From Anaeramoeba flamelloides (taxonomy: Eukaryota; Metamonada; Anaeramoebidae), in assembly GCA_027625915.1 (NCBI GenBank), contig JANTQA010000023.1, forward strand, positions 10,664,001 through 10,728,000: 64,000 nucleotides of DNA, read 5' to 3'. Made by a program: the position numbers and the translations under genes. The notes beneath the pieces are model-generated. The model ran no database searches. It was given only the letters and a program-made list of their open reading frames with translations, and was not told the origin of the DNA. Shown here piece after piece: positions 23,030 through 33,879 of the stretch; the first letter of the stretch is position 1, and each line of letters opens with the position of its first letter.

Positions 23030-26000
23030 ATGAGCAACTTTTTTAAACCAGTTTTTGACTTGGAAGATTATTTTGACAAAAAGGTCCACATTAGATTTTT
23101 AGAAGGAAGAGAAGGTTTGTGTTTTTTGTTCTTTTTCAATCACAAAACCAATCAAAATTAATTTCTTTTTTCTTTAATATCGAAAAAGACAAATCCTTTT
23201 CTTATTATCTTTGGTACGATCTTAAAATATTGAAGCTCTTGCCTGTAGTTTCTTATTTTTCATTTATTCAATTCTTTACTCGTTATCAAGGAAAACGAAA
23301 AGAGCAGAAAAATGATTTAAAAAAACCCTCGATTCTTGTTTTCTTGTTTCCAATAAAAGAAAAATAAACAAAAAAAGATGCTTTACAAAGCATTAATCGT
23401 TTGATGTGATCCTTTTAATTTTACACTTTGAAGCAAAATTTGGGGACAAGCATCCTTTTAAATTCACTTTTAACAAGAATTTTAGTTGTTCGAAACAATT
23501 CGAAAGAATTTTGTAATTTCAAAGCTTTGTTTGTCGCTGGATCCCAATTTTCAATTCAAAAGGATTTGTTCTTAAGAAACAAGCGAATCAACCAAAAAAC
23601 ATTTAATATTTATTATAAATAACAAATCAATAATAACAAAACAAAAAGATCATGAACATTTATTAATTAACCAAAACGGTCATGAAGTTTCAGACCTACA
23701 CAACTTAATGTGAACAATTTTTCAAATTTTTTTCAACCACAAAACCACTAATTTTCAAAACTTTTTCAAATTTGAATTACATACCAATCGAACTGAATGA
23801 CAAGAACGAAACTTCAATGAGTAATTTTTCGGTTGTAAATTGAATAAAGATTTAAAAATGTAAAAAAGAAGGTTACTTCCAAATTTGGTTCAACACCCCT
23901 TTTGTTTCTCTTGAGGTTCCGGTCACTATCGTAAATTTCCTTAATCTGAAAGGAGTGGCTTGCTTACTAAAAAAGGATATTGTGAAATTGCACTTCTTTT
24001 TGGTTCAAATAATTCAAATTTCATTTAAAAATCAATTTCACAGAATCTCAACAAGAAAATAACAAATGTCTAACAAGCGCAAAAGTTTTTCTTTTTCAAA
24101 AATTGCAATTTAAAAAAAAAATTCAAATGATCTTCAATTCACATCACTACACAAGAGTAAAAATGAAATGTTGTAAAAAAAAAAGAGTTTTTACAATTTT
24201 AGAGATAAATAAAGAGTTCCATGCAATTACCCACAATTTAATAAAAGCAAATATAATATCTGATTATCTTAATAGACTAATAATAATTTTAATCAAAAAA
24301 TCGTTTGGTAAATACCAATCTTTTAATTTATAAAAAAAAAAAAACCATTTTTCAAACAATGTATTGGTATTTACCAAACGATTTTATATTTAAAATCCAT
24401 TTGATCCCAAAAATCAAAACCGTGATTTCTTTTACTATTATGAAATTGTGGGTAATTGCATGGAACTCTTTATTTATCACTAAAATTGTAAAAACTCTTT
24501 TTTTTTACAACATTTCATATTTACTCTTGTGTAATATGAAAAAATAAAATTGAAAATTCAAAGTTAGACAAACTCATTACTTCAATTATCATTTCATCCT
24601 TGTTAATTGAGTTTATTCACGATACAATCAACATGCCAGTTCTTAAAAATCGAGAGGCTGTTGTTATTATTGTTGTTAATAGTACCAATTTTTTAAAGTC
24701 TCTAGTTGAGAAAAAAAGTTCTATTTTTGGGGTAAAAATTTTTAAATGGATGTGACAATGGATTTTCCTTAAATTCAACTTTAAGATTATTTATTTTAGT
24801 AGATAATAACTAATAGTTTTGAAAACACTCCACCCATCAAAAAAAACTCAAATTCGAAAAAAAAATAACTGATGATAAATATTCTGTGCTCTAGGTTTTT
24901 CAGGATTCAAAAAAAAAAAATGATTAAAATCATAGATTTTACTCTATTATTTCAAAAATTCTGGAAAAGTTAACGGCCGTTTTCTTTGTGTTTTCTATTT
25001 TATTTCTGAAGTGTTCTAGGTTTTTTTTACTTTTTGAAATAAACAGAAAATTGAACAAAATTTTCTGTTTATTTCAAAAATTAAAAAAACTTAACGAGAA
25101 AATTAAAAAAAAAAAGATATTTTTTTCAATTTAAAAGAACAAATAATTCTTTAATAGTACAACAATTGATTCCCCATTTGAAAGATATTTATTAAGTTTA
25201 AAATACTTTTAAAATATAATAAAATGACTTCTTAAGTAGAAGAAAAAAATATTCAAATTTTTTACTATTAAATTTGAAAAAAATCTTAATAGAACCGGGA
25301 AAATTGGATTTTTCAATTTAAATTGTAAAATATATTTAAAAATATTTTTTGATCATAGATCTTTTATTAACCAATCGTGTTTATTATAATTGAAGTTATT
25401 AAAAAGGGAAAAATTAGCAAATATTTAATTTTTTTTTGATTAAAATTTTTTTCATGATCGTGGTGTGTTTAAAAAAATTCAAAAAACAAAAAAAAAAAAA
25501 TTAAACTTTTTAATAAATCCACACTCTCCGAGACTTATTTACAAAACAGAAGCCAAAACCTACAGCAAGAATAAAGATATATAAAAGAAGATTTAAACTA
25601 ATTCAAAAATTAAAAATTTTGGATTTTAATCAAATAGTTGATAATCTTAAATTCAGAGAACATAAATTAGAAAATATTAACTGGTAATCGAACGCCTTAA
25701 AAGAACTCGAAATTGAACTTGATAAATATCGAATCAAAAAACTATAAAATAGTACCAGTTGGAAAGTTCAAAAATATTCAAAAATAAATTCTATCCAAAA
25801 TAATATTAACAAACAGTCGTGTCGTCAATTGCCGTAGGGTGCCTAGGTTTTTTTAATTTTAGAAATTAAAAGAAAATTTAAAAAAATTTCTTTTTATTTC
25901 TCAAATTAAAAAAAAGCTAACGGCGATTTTTCAAAATTCAAAAGAATTGAGTAAAATCAAGAATTTTACTCAATTCTTTTAAATTCTGGAAAACCTAACG

Positions 26001-27599
26001 ACAAAAGATATTTAAAATGGAAGGGTTTCAACTTCAATTTTAGAACTCAGAAATTTTACAAATTATTTAAATAGATATTCTTATGCTATGAATAAGGATA
26101 AATCAAAATTTTGCAAATTATGCAAAAAATCAAAAAATTTGGATATCATTGAAGATTTGGATCATTTTCTCTGTGATCGTGTCGTCAAGTGCCTTAGAGT
26201 GCCTAGGTTTTTTTTAACTTTTTGTAATGTAAAGAAAATTAAATAAATTTTCTTTACATTTCAAAAAGTAAAAAAAACCTAAAGGCGCTTTTTTTTAATT
26301 TTAGAAATAAAAAGAAAATTTCAAAAATTTTCTTTCTATTTCTCGAATTAAAAAAAAGCTAAAGACGCTTTTCCAGAATTTAAAAGAATTGATTAAAATC
26401 AAAGATTTTATACAATTCTTTTGAACCCTGGAAAACCTAACGACTGCCCAACCTATGAAAATAATCGTAGAATTTGGATATCTGAATTAAAAAAAATTAA
26501 TATATCTAATATATTAAAAAATATTAATATTTTTAATATTATTATAAAAAAAGACTCAATATATTTATTATCACTGGTGGATAATAAGACTAATTTTTGA
26601 GTCTTTATTAAAATTTCTAAATAAAAATTTAGGAATTCGGGAAGTGCCGTCAAGTGCCTAGGTTTTCTTGGGGTTTTCTGTTTTATTCTGTAAAGTGTTC
26701 TAGGTTTTTTTTTACTTTTTGAAATAAACAGAAAATTTTAATAAATTTTCGGTTTATTTCAAAAAGTAAAAAAAACCTAACGAAAATCTATCGATTTTCC
26801 AAATAAACAGAAAACTCAAGAAAACCTAACGGCGCTTTTCCAAAATTCAAAAGAATGGAGAAAAATCATAGATTTAACTCAATTCTTTTAAATTCTGGAA
26901 AAGCTAACAGTGTTTTTTTTTAATTTAAGAAATAAATCCAAAATTAAATAAATTTTCTATTTATTTCTCAAATTAAAAAAAAACCTAACGACAAACAAGA
27001 GGGATTAACAACTCCTCTGTTAAAAAATAAAATAAATAAAAAAAAAAATTAAACTTTTTCTAGATTTCAAAAATTCTAATTCCAAACAAAAAAATTATCG
27101 TTTTCTTATTTTATATTCTCACTTACTTGAATTTCTTCTCTTTGAAATAAATTATTTTTCTTTCAGAATTAAATCGATTTAATTCAATTCAGTTCAAACT
27201 TTTTAATATCTTTAAATTAGTTGTATTATGTTTTTTATTATTTTTTATTCTCGGAAACTTAATGATTTATTGAATTCTTTGTTCAGATTTTATTTTTTTT
27301 TTTGAAAAGAAAAATGAAATTTTTGTTGTTTAGACAAACTTTTCAAAAAAAATTTTTTTTTTATATTAATTTCCATTGAAAAAATATTGAAATCACGAAA
27401 AATAAGAATAATTTTTTCAAAAGTTTACAAAATTTTTTTTCGAGATATTTTTTATTTGTGTTCTTCTGAAATACAATTTTTAATTATAAAATTTTCTTTC
27501 TAAGATAATCATTTATAAATTATATATCTTAGAATCTTTTCATAACAATTCAAATCCAAATTATATTTCAAAGATAATTAGGTTATCTGTGGTTTTAAA

Positions 27600-27658
<59 letters not shown>

Positions 27659-28134
27659 CCATTATTCAAACATTAATGCTAATGATAAAACAGTTGTATT
27701 CCAAGTCAAAATAAGGTAACATAAACGGCTATTTTGGAAAGGAAACTCTTTAATTATTATTTAAAAACAGTCAATATGTGCCGAATATGTTTATTTATTT
27801 TATTTTTTTAAGATTCCATTTTAATTGATTCTTATTTGATTTTGAAAAAACAATAATCATTATTTAAAATTTATATTAATTTTCATTTCTTCTTCTTCTT
27901 CTTAATTATATGTGTTTGTATATGTCTATATATTTTAAAGTTTCAGGTGTATTAAAAGGATACGATTCCAACTCAAATTGTGTTTTAGATCAAGCAATAG
28001 AATATTTAACTGATGCAAATGGAAATCTTTTACAACCGCCACAAATAATGTTTCTTGGGTTAATGTTTTGCAAAGGAAGCTCAATCACCTCAATTTTTCC
28101 TGAAGAAGGATCAACAATCATTGAAAATAAATAA
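23030..28134 (+). CDS. LSM7: U6 snRNA-associated Sm-like protein LSm7
   Basis: One subunit of the LSm rings: nuclear LSm2-8 binds the U6 snRNA tail, cytoplasmic LSm1-7 acts in mRNA decay. Exon 1 (23030-23114) encodes the first 28 residues plus one base. Exon 2 (27947-28134) completes 90 residues; the phase-1 join makes EGREGVLKGYDSNSNCVLD. The Sm1 motif spans roughly residues 18-55, with VHIRFLEGREGVLKGYD and the typical N-x-VL-D. The Sm2 motif is LGLMFCKGSSITSI at 65-78. The human protein is about 103 residues, so this one is near full length with a short C-terminus. The 4832-bp intron is over seventeen times the coding length and contains a MITE and a decayed LINE on the same strand. The ATG is the first in frame and its context, AAATGAGC, is ordinary. 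Assignment to LSm7 rather than another LSm rests on the EGREGVLKGYD and VLDQAIEYL blocks. Confidence 0.92.
24150..24531. repeat. Family A inverted-repeat element (MITE), copy 2
   Basis: 382 bp. Left CACAAGAGTAAAAATGAAAT, right ATTTCATATTTACTCTTGTG, a near-exact inverted pair. The arms remain complementary inward. It lies in the LSm7 intron. Confidence 0.85.
26178..26444. repeat. Three-hairpin palindrome concatemer inside LINE coding sequence
   Basis: 267 bp, opening GTCGTCAAGTGCCTTAGAG and closing AAAACCTAACGAC. It holds three back-to-back hairpins: arms around TTTGTAATGTAAAGAAAA, around TTTAGAAATAAAAAGAAAA, and around TTTTCCAGAATTTAAAAG. Joining the bases on either side gives GAT TGC, continuing HFLCD directly into CPTYENN of the LINE Cys/His motif. 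The outer words GTCGT and ACGAC can pair and close the structure. Confidence 0.75.
26642..26991. repeat. Palindrome concatemer at the LINE 3' end
   Basis: 350 bp between GGAATTCGGG and CAAACAAGAGGG, two blocks that are adjacent in the copy at 6570. A large hairpin (GGTTTTCTTGGGGTTTTCTG arm) encloses a smaller one (CTTTTTGAAATAAACAGAAAA arm); two further hairpins follow. Confidence 0.75.
27602..27656. repeat. TA microsatellite
   Basis: Long pure TA tract near the 3' end of the LSm7 intron. Confidence 0.95.
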
Positions 28135-29239
28135 ACCAGAACACCAATACAACAAACTACTCATATATAAATAAATACACCTTATCTAGAAAAAGTATAA
28201 TATTTGTTAATTACTTTTAATTATTTTTTATTTTTTTTCCAAAATATAAATAAATTCAAATAGCAACGAATAATGATAGAATAAGTCAAAAAATATTTTT
28301 TTTTTATTTTTAATTTACAATTGACAAAAATTTTAAAGTTTTTGGATTTGAATTTTTTTTTTTTTTTTATTCTATTGGAGAAATATTCACTATTATCTTA
28401 TTATAAACAAATAATAACCCATATTAAGTCAAAGCGGTAATGCTGTAATCAATTAATTACTTGTTTAAAAGGGGTTGAACGGATCTTTGAAGAAAAAAAT
28501 AATTTTAGGAAATTTAAATCATTTTTTCATATTTTTCTTTTTTGTTATTTTTTTTTTTACCTAATCGTTTAAACATTTTTTTTTAGTTACAAGATTTATA
28601 TTCTGATAGATAAAAATGTGTTTTTCTAATTTTATTGAAAATGGGAATGATTTTAGAAAAATCATATTGATTTATGTTGGGATTTTATTTAATCTTTGAT
28701 TTAAAATCACAGTTAACCTTGTGTTTTTTTTCAATATAAAAATTAAGAATTTTGGTTTTGTAATTTTTACTTAGAAAATAGATTGGTTGGATTTACTTTA
28801 TAATTTTATCAACAATTCACTAATTTGTATTTTTGTACTTTTTTCTTATGTGTTCTTCAAAAGTTTACTTTAAAAAAATAATTGATATATGGAAAAAATG
28901 TTGGTCCCTTTAAAAGAAACAAAGTTTATTTAAAAACGAAAACAACTAAGTTTTTCAAATGTATTTTTTGTAAACTTCCTTTTTTGAGAATAAGATTTCT
29001 TTCTTCTTAAAAGAAGAAGTATTTCTTTTGAAATAATTTAGAAATATGTTGAATTTTGAACTTTTAAAAAATTGGAAAAATCGATCATACTTTTAAAAAC
29101 AATAATTCATTCCGGAAAAGATCATTAAACAAAGGTTGGTTTTGTAGTAATGGAATTTTTACTCCATTTTTCAATTTCAAGATGTAAGAAATTTTTTTGA
29201 GTTAGTTATTACATTTACATAAAGATTTTTTTTAAGTTT

Positions 29240-29580
29240 ACAAGTCCCTTAAGGTTTACAATCCCTGAAATTTGAAAAAAATATTATATTGAGTTGGGTG
29301 TAGTGACTCGTTAATTTTATTCTTATCTGGACAAAATTATTTTTTTATATGGTTTTAAAGTTGTTCAAAAAGGCAATTTATATCGATTTATTTTTTTTTC
29401 TGAAATTCAAATTAGATAGTCAAAATTAATAGATTGTTAGATATTTAAGAATAAATTGAGGTTTTTAGGTTTTCAATTTACTTTTTACTCAATTAACTAA
29501 ATGAATAAATAATTTGTTTTCAAAAAGCTCCAAATATAATAAAATATAATGAAAAATTTCATTCAACAACCAAAAAACAG
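29240..29580 (+). repeat. Dispersed repeat family N, copy 2
   Basis: Starts AAGGTTTACAATCCCTGAAA and runs to AAAAAGCTCCAAATATAA, colinear with 10755-11095 and the same strand. Confidence 0.55.
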
Positions 29581-29669
29581 CATTTCTTTATTCAATAATT
29601 TCCAATTTATTAGTCTTCCACTCTTCATATTTTTGTATTTCTTTTTGAATTTGTTTTCATGTTTGCTAT

Positions 29670-30150
29670 AGTATCGAAAAATTCCAATTTTAAACATAAG
29701 AACATGTCTCGAAATACATCACATATTTTTTTTTTTCTTCTTGTTTCAATCGAAAATCTGATTCATAATCCAATAGTTTACTGAAGGCCAAATTAATTTT
29801 CGAGGGATATAACTTTTTTATTTTTAGTAAATTTTAAATTATTAATGCAATTGATTGTTCATTTTTTTCGCTAATTTTATCAGTTTTTTTGATTTTTTTT
29901 TTTTTTTGGCGAGGGAAATTTACTTAAAAATTACATCCAATTTTTTGAACAATGTTTTGAAATTTGATCTAGCAGATTTAAAAATTCTTTTTTTCATAAG
30001 ATGGCTTTAAGAAACCAAGGATTTATTCACTGATTGTATGTTGTTGGTTTCTTTGATAGACTAATGTAGATTTCTCTTGAAAAAAGAAAAACATGGATTT
30101 TATTTTGAAACATCACTACAAGGAAAATTTAAACACCGATAATTAAAGTT
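29670..30150 (+). repeat. Family H element, decayed copy
   Basis: Shares CTTCTTGTTTCAAT, ATCCAAT, AAGAAACCAAGGATTTATTC, TTGGTTTCTTTGAT and TTATTTTGAAACAT with the intact H copies in the same order. Ends are not clear. Confidence 0.5.
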
Positions 30151-31052
30151 AGCCAAAACTACATATAGGATTTCAGTTATACTTTTTTTATAAATTATTT
30201 TTTCAAAGTTATCATAATTTTATATAATAAAAAAAAGATAACTATTAAACTCATGAAAATCCGAATACCCCACTTTTCAAAAATTCCACGGTTTGAAAAA
30301 AACACCTATTTTTGGGGTATTTTTTTAATGAAAAAAGTTGAAATGAATTAATTTTTGATTGAACATTAAGATTGAAAAAAGAATAAATGTGAAAGCAATT
30401 TGCAGAAAACAATCCGGAATATATATATTAAAACTCAAACATGCAAAAAAATAAAATGATAAAAAATATTCCAAAAAAAAACAGATAAAAAATCAGATTT
30501 TCAATTTAATTTAGCGATATCTTTTGATTTAAATATTTTGTGCTATTTTCAAATTGAAAAATATGTTTATTTTTAGACTATTAAAAAAATACTTGAGAAT
30601 TATCTCTCTACTAAGTCAATTAAAAAATTCAAAAACTTTACAATTAAAAATGAATTAAATATTACTGAAAAATTTCAATTTTTTTTCAATTCCTATAAAT
30701 ATCTATTAAAGTTGTAAACCTTTTTGAAAATTGTTATATATAATAATGTTTATTATATGAGGGTATTTCAAAAATACAAAATTTTGTGATTTTTTTTTGA
30801 AAAAATTTTCTTGTCTTGATGGATTAAACTTTTCTGCCTACATTTTTTGACAACAGTACTTTTTTACCTGATTCACTTTTTTTCACCAATTGTAAATTAT
30901 TCAAAGTTTTATCTTGAGATACCTTTTTTCAGATTAGTTATTTAGAGTTTCATGTTGTTTTTTAGTTTTTAGAGAATTTCATTAATCAATGAAGAGATCC
31001 TGAAACAATAATTTCATAGTTTAATTCATTTTTTCCATTAACTCCTCTTTTG

Positions 31053-31301
31053 ATGTCAACAACACCAAAAATTAACAAAGAAAAATCTCCAAAACCAACA
31101 ATAACTAAAGTTCCGATGCCCGAGTATGTCATAAGTATTCCAGAAAAATCTCCATCAATACTTTTTGATCCTAACAAATTAATAAGAGGCCATCGTTCCC
31201 AAGAAACAAACAAAAAAATTGATCGTCTTGCTTTCATAAGTCTTTGTTCTTTTGTAGGTTCTTGTCTCGTTTTTGAAGCTGTTCATCAATTTAAAAAATA
31301 A
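31053..31301 (+). CDS. Small single-pass membrane protein, unknown
   Basis: An 82-residue open frame in a locally less AT-rich stretch, which is why it is kept. I do not recognise a family. Residues 1-35 are Lys/Pro/Ser/Thr-rich and likely disordered (TPKINKEKSPKPTITKVPMP). Residues 36-57 are polar (FDPNKLIRGHRSQETNKKID). Residues 59-77 (LAFISLCSFVGSCLVFEAV) are hydrophobic enough for one membrane segment. The protein ends HQFKK. This is the layout of a tail-anchored or small organelle-membrane protein, with most of the chain on the cytosolic side; that is inference. The ATG at 31053 is the first in frame after an upstream stop. It might be the last exon of a longer gene, since no test of upstream exons was possible. 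A CT-rich tract follows the stop. Confidence 0.55.
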   Translation: MSTTPKINKEKSPKPTITKVPMPEYVISIPEKSPSILFDPNKLIRGHRSQETNKKIDRLAFISLCSFVGSCLVFEAVHQFKK

Positions 31302-31311
31302 ATATGCTGTT

Positions 31312-31356
31312 TTAATTTTTTTTTCTTTTTCTTTTTCTTTTTCTTTTTCTTTTCAT
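31312..31356. repeat. TTTTTC polypyrimidine tract
   Basis: Hexamer-like run of TTTTTC units just after the small membrane protein gene. Confidence 0.85.
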
Positions 31357-32069
31357 TATTTTTTTGTTGAGATTTTTCAAACATCAAGAAAGAAATACCT
31401 TTTAACCCTTTTTTTGGACTTAATTCATTTAATTCTTTTAAAATAACAATTTTCTTTTTGTCTTCCAAAGACGAATACCATTTGAAGAGCGTCAAATAAC
31501 AAATGGGGATAAAAAAAAAAAGAAGACAAAATTTAAAAAATGCACTTCAAAATTAAACACTTTTATTATTTTAATAAATGAATTTATCTTCCTATTAACT
31601 TTCTAACTTCATAGTATCAAAACAAGATACCTTTTAATTCAATTATTTGAATTTTTAGGGACAGATTATTCCCAACATAAATTTCATAAATCTATCACCC
31701 TTGATTATTTTTAGTGTTATGTGGAATTCTTTTTAAAAACCCAACTACAAAGAATTTTCGATGGGGTTTAAATCTTGTGATCATGAAAGTTAACCAAGAA
31801 TCGGGAAATTAGTTCCTCAAAACAAATGTATGAGAAGCTTTTTGGTGTTGTATGTAGTGGGGTGTATTGTATTTTGGAGGAAAAGAATATTTATTATTTT
31901 TCGTAATAAAATTGAGGGAAAATTTCGTTATAATAATTTTCTATTCTTCAAAAATTACCGTTTTACGGGTGAATTGAATTTTAAAGAAATTTATTGCTTC
32001 CCAAAACATACATTTTATTATGGAAATAGCCATACAAGTCCAAAATTTCCAATAGTTTCTTTTAACATT

Positions 32070-32551
32070 TACTTCGTGAAAATACAACGTGCAAAAAAAA
32101 TTTAATGCTTGTTTCAAAATAAAAAGCTTGTTTTTTTATTATATAAGACCTATACATCAACCATATCAAAAAAACTTATAATAAACCCTAAAAAATATGT
32201 TATTGGTTTCTTAAAGTTCTATTATTTAAAAAGAAATTCTAAAAATGAAGGATCAAATGGCAAAATATATCTCAAAAAATAGAGAAATTTTTTATGAAAA
32301 AATTATAATCAAAAAAAAACAATAAAATTCAAAAAAATTGAGAATCTTATGGAAAATTTTCAACTATTTGCATGAATAATTTAAATGTTACTGAAAATAA
32401 CCAGACCTTTACTTTCAAAATTGATTTGAACTTAGGTATACTATTTGACAGTGGATTGTATGTTACCTTGGTACAAGAAGAAAAAAAAGCACGGACAATA
32501 TTTTGAAACACGGATTATAGTCTTTTTCCATGCATTGTTTTGATTACTGTA
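32070..32551 (-). repeat. Family H element (Tc1/mariner-type MITE), copy 2
   Basis: 482 bp in reverse orientation to the copy at 13835, ending TTTTGATTACTGTA. Interior AAACCCTAAAAAATATGTTA, TTGGTTTCTTAAAGTTCTAT and GTTACCTTGGTACAAGAAGA are reverse complements of that copy. Confidence 0.8.
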
Positions 32552-33484
32552 TTCATAACAGATTACCTTTTTTTCTTGAAGTTATATGGATAAAGATATG
32601 AACTCATCTGAGAAAATTACTTAACTACGCGCTTTTTATCTCCCCAATCATAACACAATATTTCAAAGTGTTTTCTTACTGTGTTACATTTTCTTGTATA
32701 TTGTAAATAACATAGTTTAAGTGTATCATATCAAATATTTTATTCTAAAAAGTTTATTTCACTCTAAAGAACCTAGACACATCTTTTTTTAAGATTTTGT
32801 TACTCTTGACACATGACGTTTACACGAAAAGGGAAAGTATTCCATTTCTTTTCAAAACTCTTTTTGTTTTATTTCTTCCTGTGAAAAGCTTTTAAATTCA
32901 AAAAACTTTAAATAAAATTTTAATTCAAGTTCCTTATTCTTAAAATCCTGATACCCTTATTTCAAAGAATTTCATTTCAGAGCCCATTTTACAAAAATCC
33001 TATTATTTACAAAGTTTCTTGCATTTAAATCGATAAAAATTCGTTATTTCGAACTGAGGAAATTTTTCAAAAAAAAGGAAAAATGCAATATAAATTTTAA
33101 ATTTTTTTTTTTTTTTATCAGTAGTATTGTGAAATGAATTATCTGTCGTTATTTTTATGAATTGGGGAAAATAAACAATATATTTTTCTAGATAGTGTGA
33201 TGTGTAAAGCACATAAAAAGAAAAATATGTTACTCATTTTTGAAACAATGAGTCAAATCGTGTGAGTTATTTTTTGTTGTGGTGAGGATCTTTAAGGATA
33301 AAAAATAATTTAAATAAAAAACATAAAAATATTATTCGAAAATTGGTTATTTTTTGTGATTTTTTTTTAGCTAAGTTTTTTTTTTAAATAAAAATAATTT
33401 GAATATTATTTAAATAAAATTACTCAATTGAATTATTATTATTATTTTTTTTCAAAATTTTTAATCAATTAAAAAACTCCATTT

Positions 33485-33690
33485 CAAAAGCATTGGACCA
33501 TTTAAAAACAAATTTTAATATGAAATATTTTTATAAATTGAAATTATATATTATAATAAAAAAATTATAATTTTAATATTCAGTTCTATACTCTAGAAAT
33601 TTTTTTTTCATATAATAAAAAAAGTAAAACAATAATAAAAAAAAATTCGTACATTTATTATGAAATTTTGTTTCCATAAAAATCAAAATA
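33485..33690 (+). repeat. Dispersed repeat O, copy 1
   Basis: Colinear with 44860-45070: CCATTxAAAAACxAAATTTT, ATATTTTTATAAATTxAA, TTCTATACxxTAGAAAT and ATTTATTATGAAATTT. Nature unknown. Confidence 0.5.
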
Positions 33691-33879
33691 AAAATAAAAG
33701 TCAAAAATATTTTTTTTTAGTTGTTAATTATTATTTTTGTAAAAAGATACTTTTTTTGTGGATCGGGCACTTTCTTCTAAAATTGGATATTTAATATAAG
33801 TTTTAACAAAAATTGTTGTATTTAAAGTTAAAAAAACTGGACAAAATTACAGAAAAAACCACGAACAAAAAAAAATATA

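Larger units (their letters stand above)
24883..27035 (+). repeat. Decayed LINE with four palindrome clusters
   Basis: Non-LTR retrotransposon remnant on the LSm7 sense strand, 5'-truncated and broken by several stops and shifts. The recognisable protein piece at 26090-26500 reads FCKLCKKSK, then DLDHFLCD, then CPTYENNRRIW, the Cys/His motif found after reverse transcriptase in many LINEs. The 3' end has CAAACAAGAGGGATTAACAA and an A-rich tail. Palindrome clusters sit at about 24883-25090, 25817-26003, 26178-26444 and 26642-26991. The copy at 33880-35580 is a sister lacking two of these four. Confidence 0.75.
28135..31052. other. Intergenic region downstream of LSm7
   Basis: No gene supported. 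It contains a family N repeat (29240-29580), a decayed H element (about 29670-30150) and a stretch at 30222-30300 similar to 41391-41450. The rest is featureless AT-rich sequence. Confidence 0.6.

Noticed and set aside
24868-24895. CTGATGA word considered as a hammerhead ribozyme core
   Set aside because: No matching GAAA core or stems at the required spacing.
24883-27035. Tail-flanked palindrome clusters considered as CRISPR-like arrays
   Set aside because: Units are inverted and unequal, with no direct repeat-spacer order, in a eukaryotic intron.
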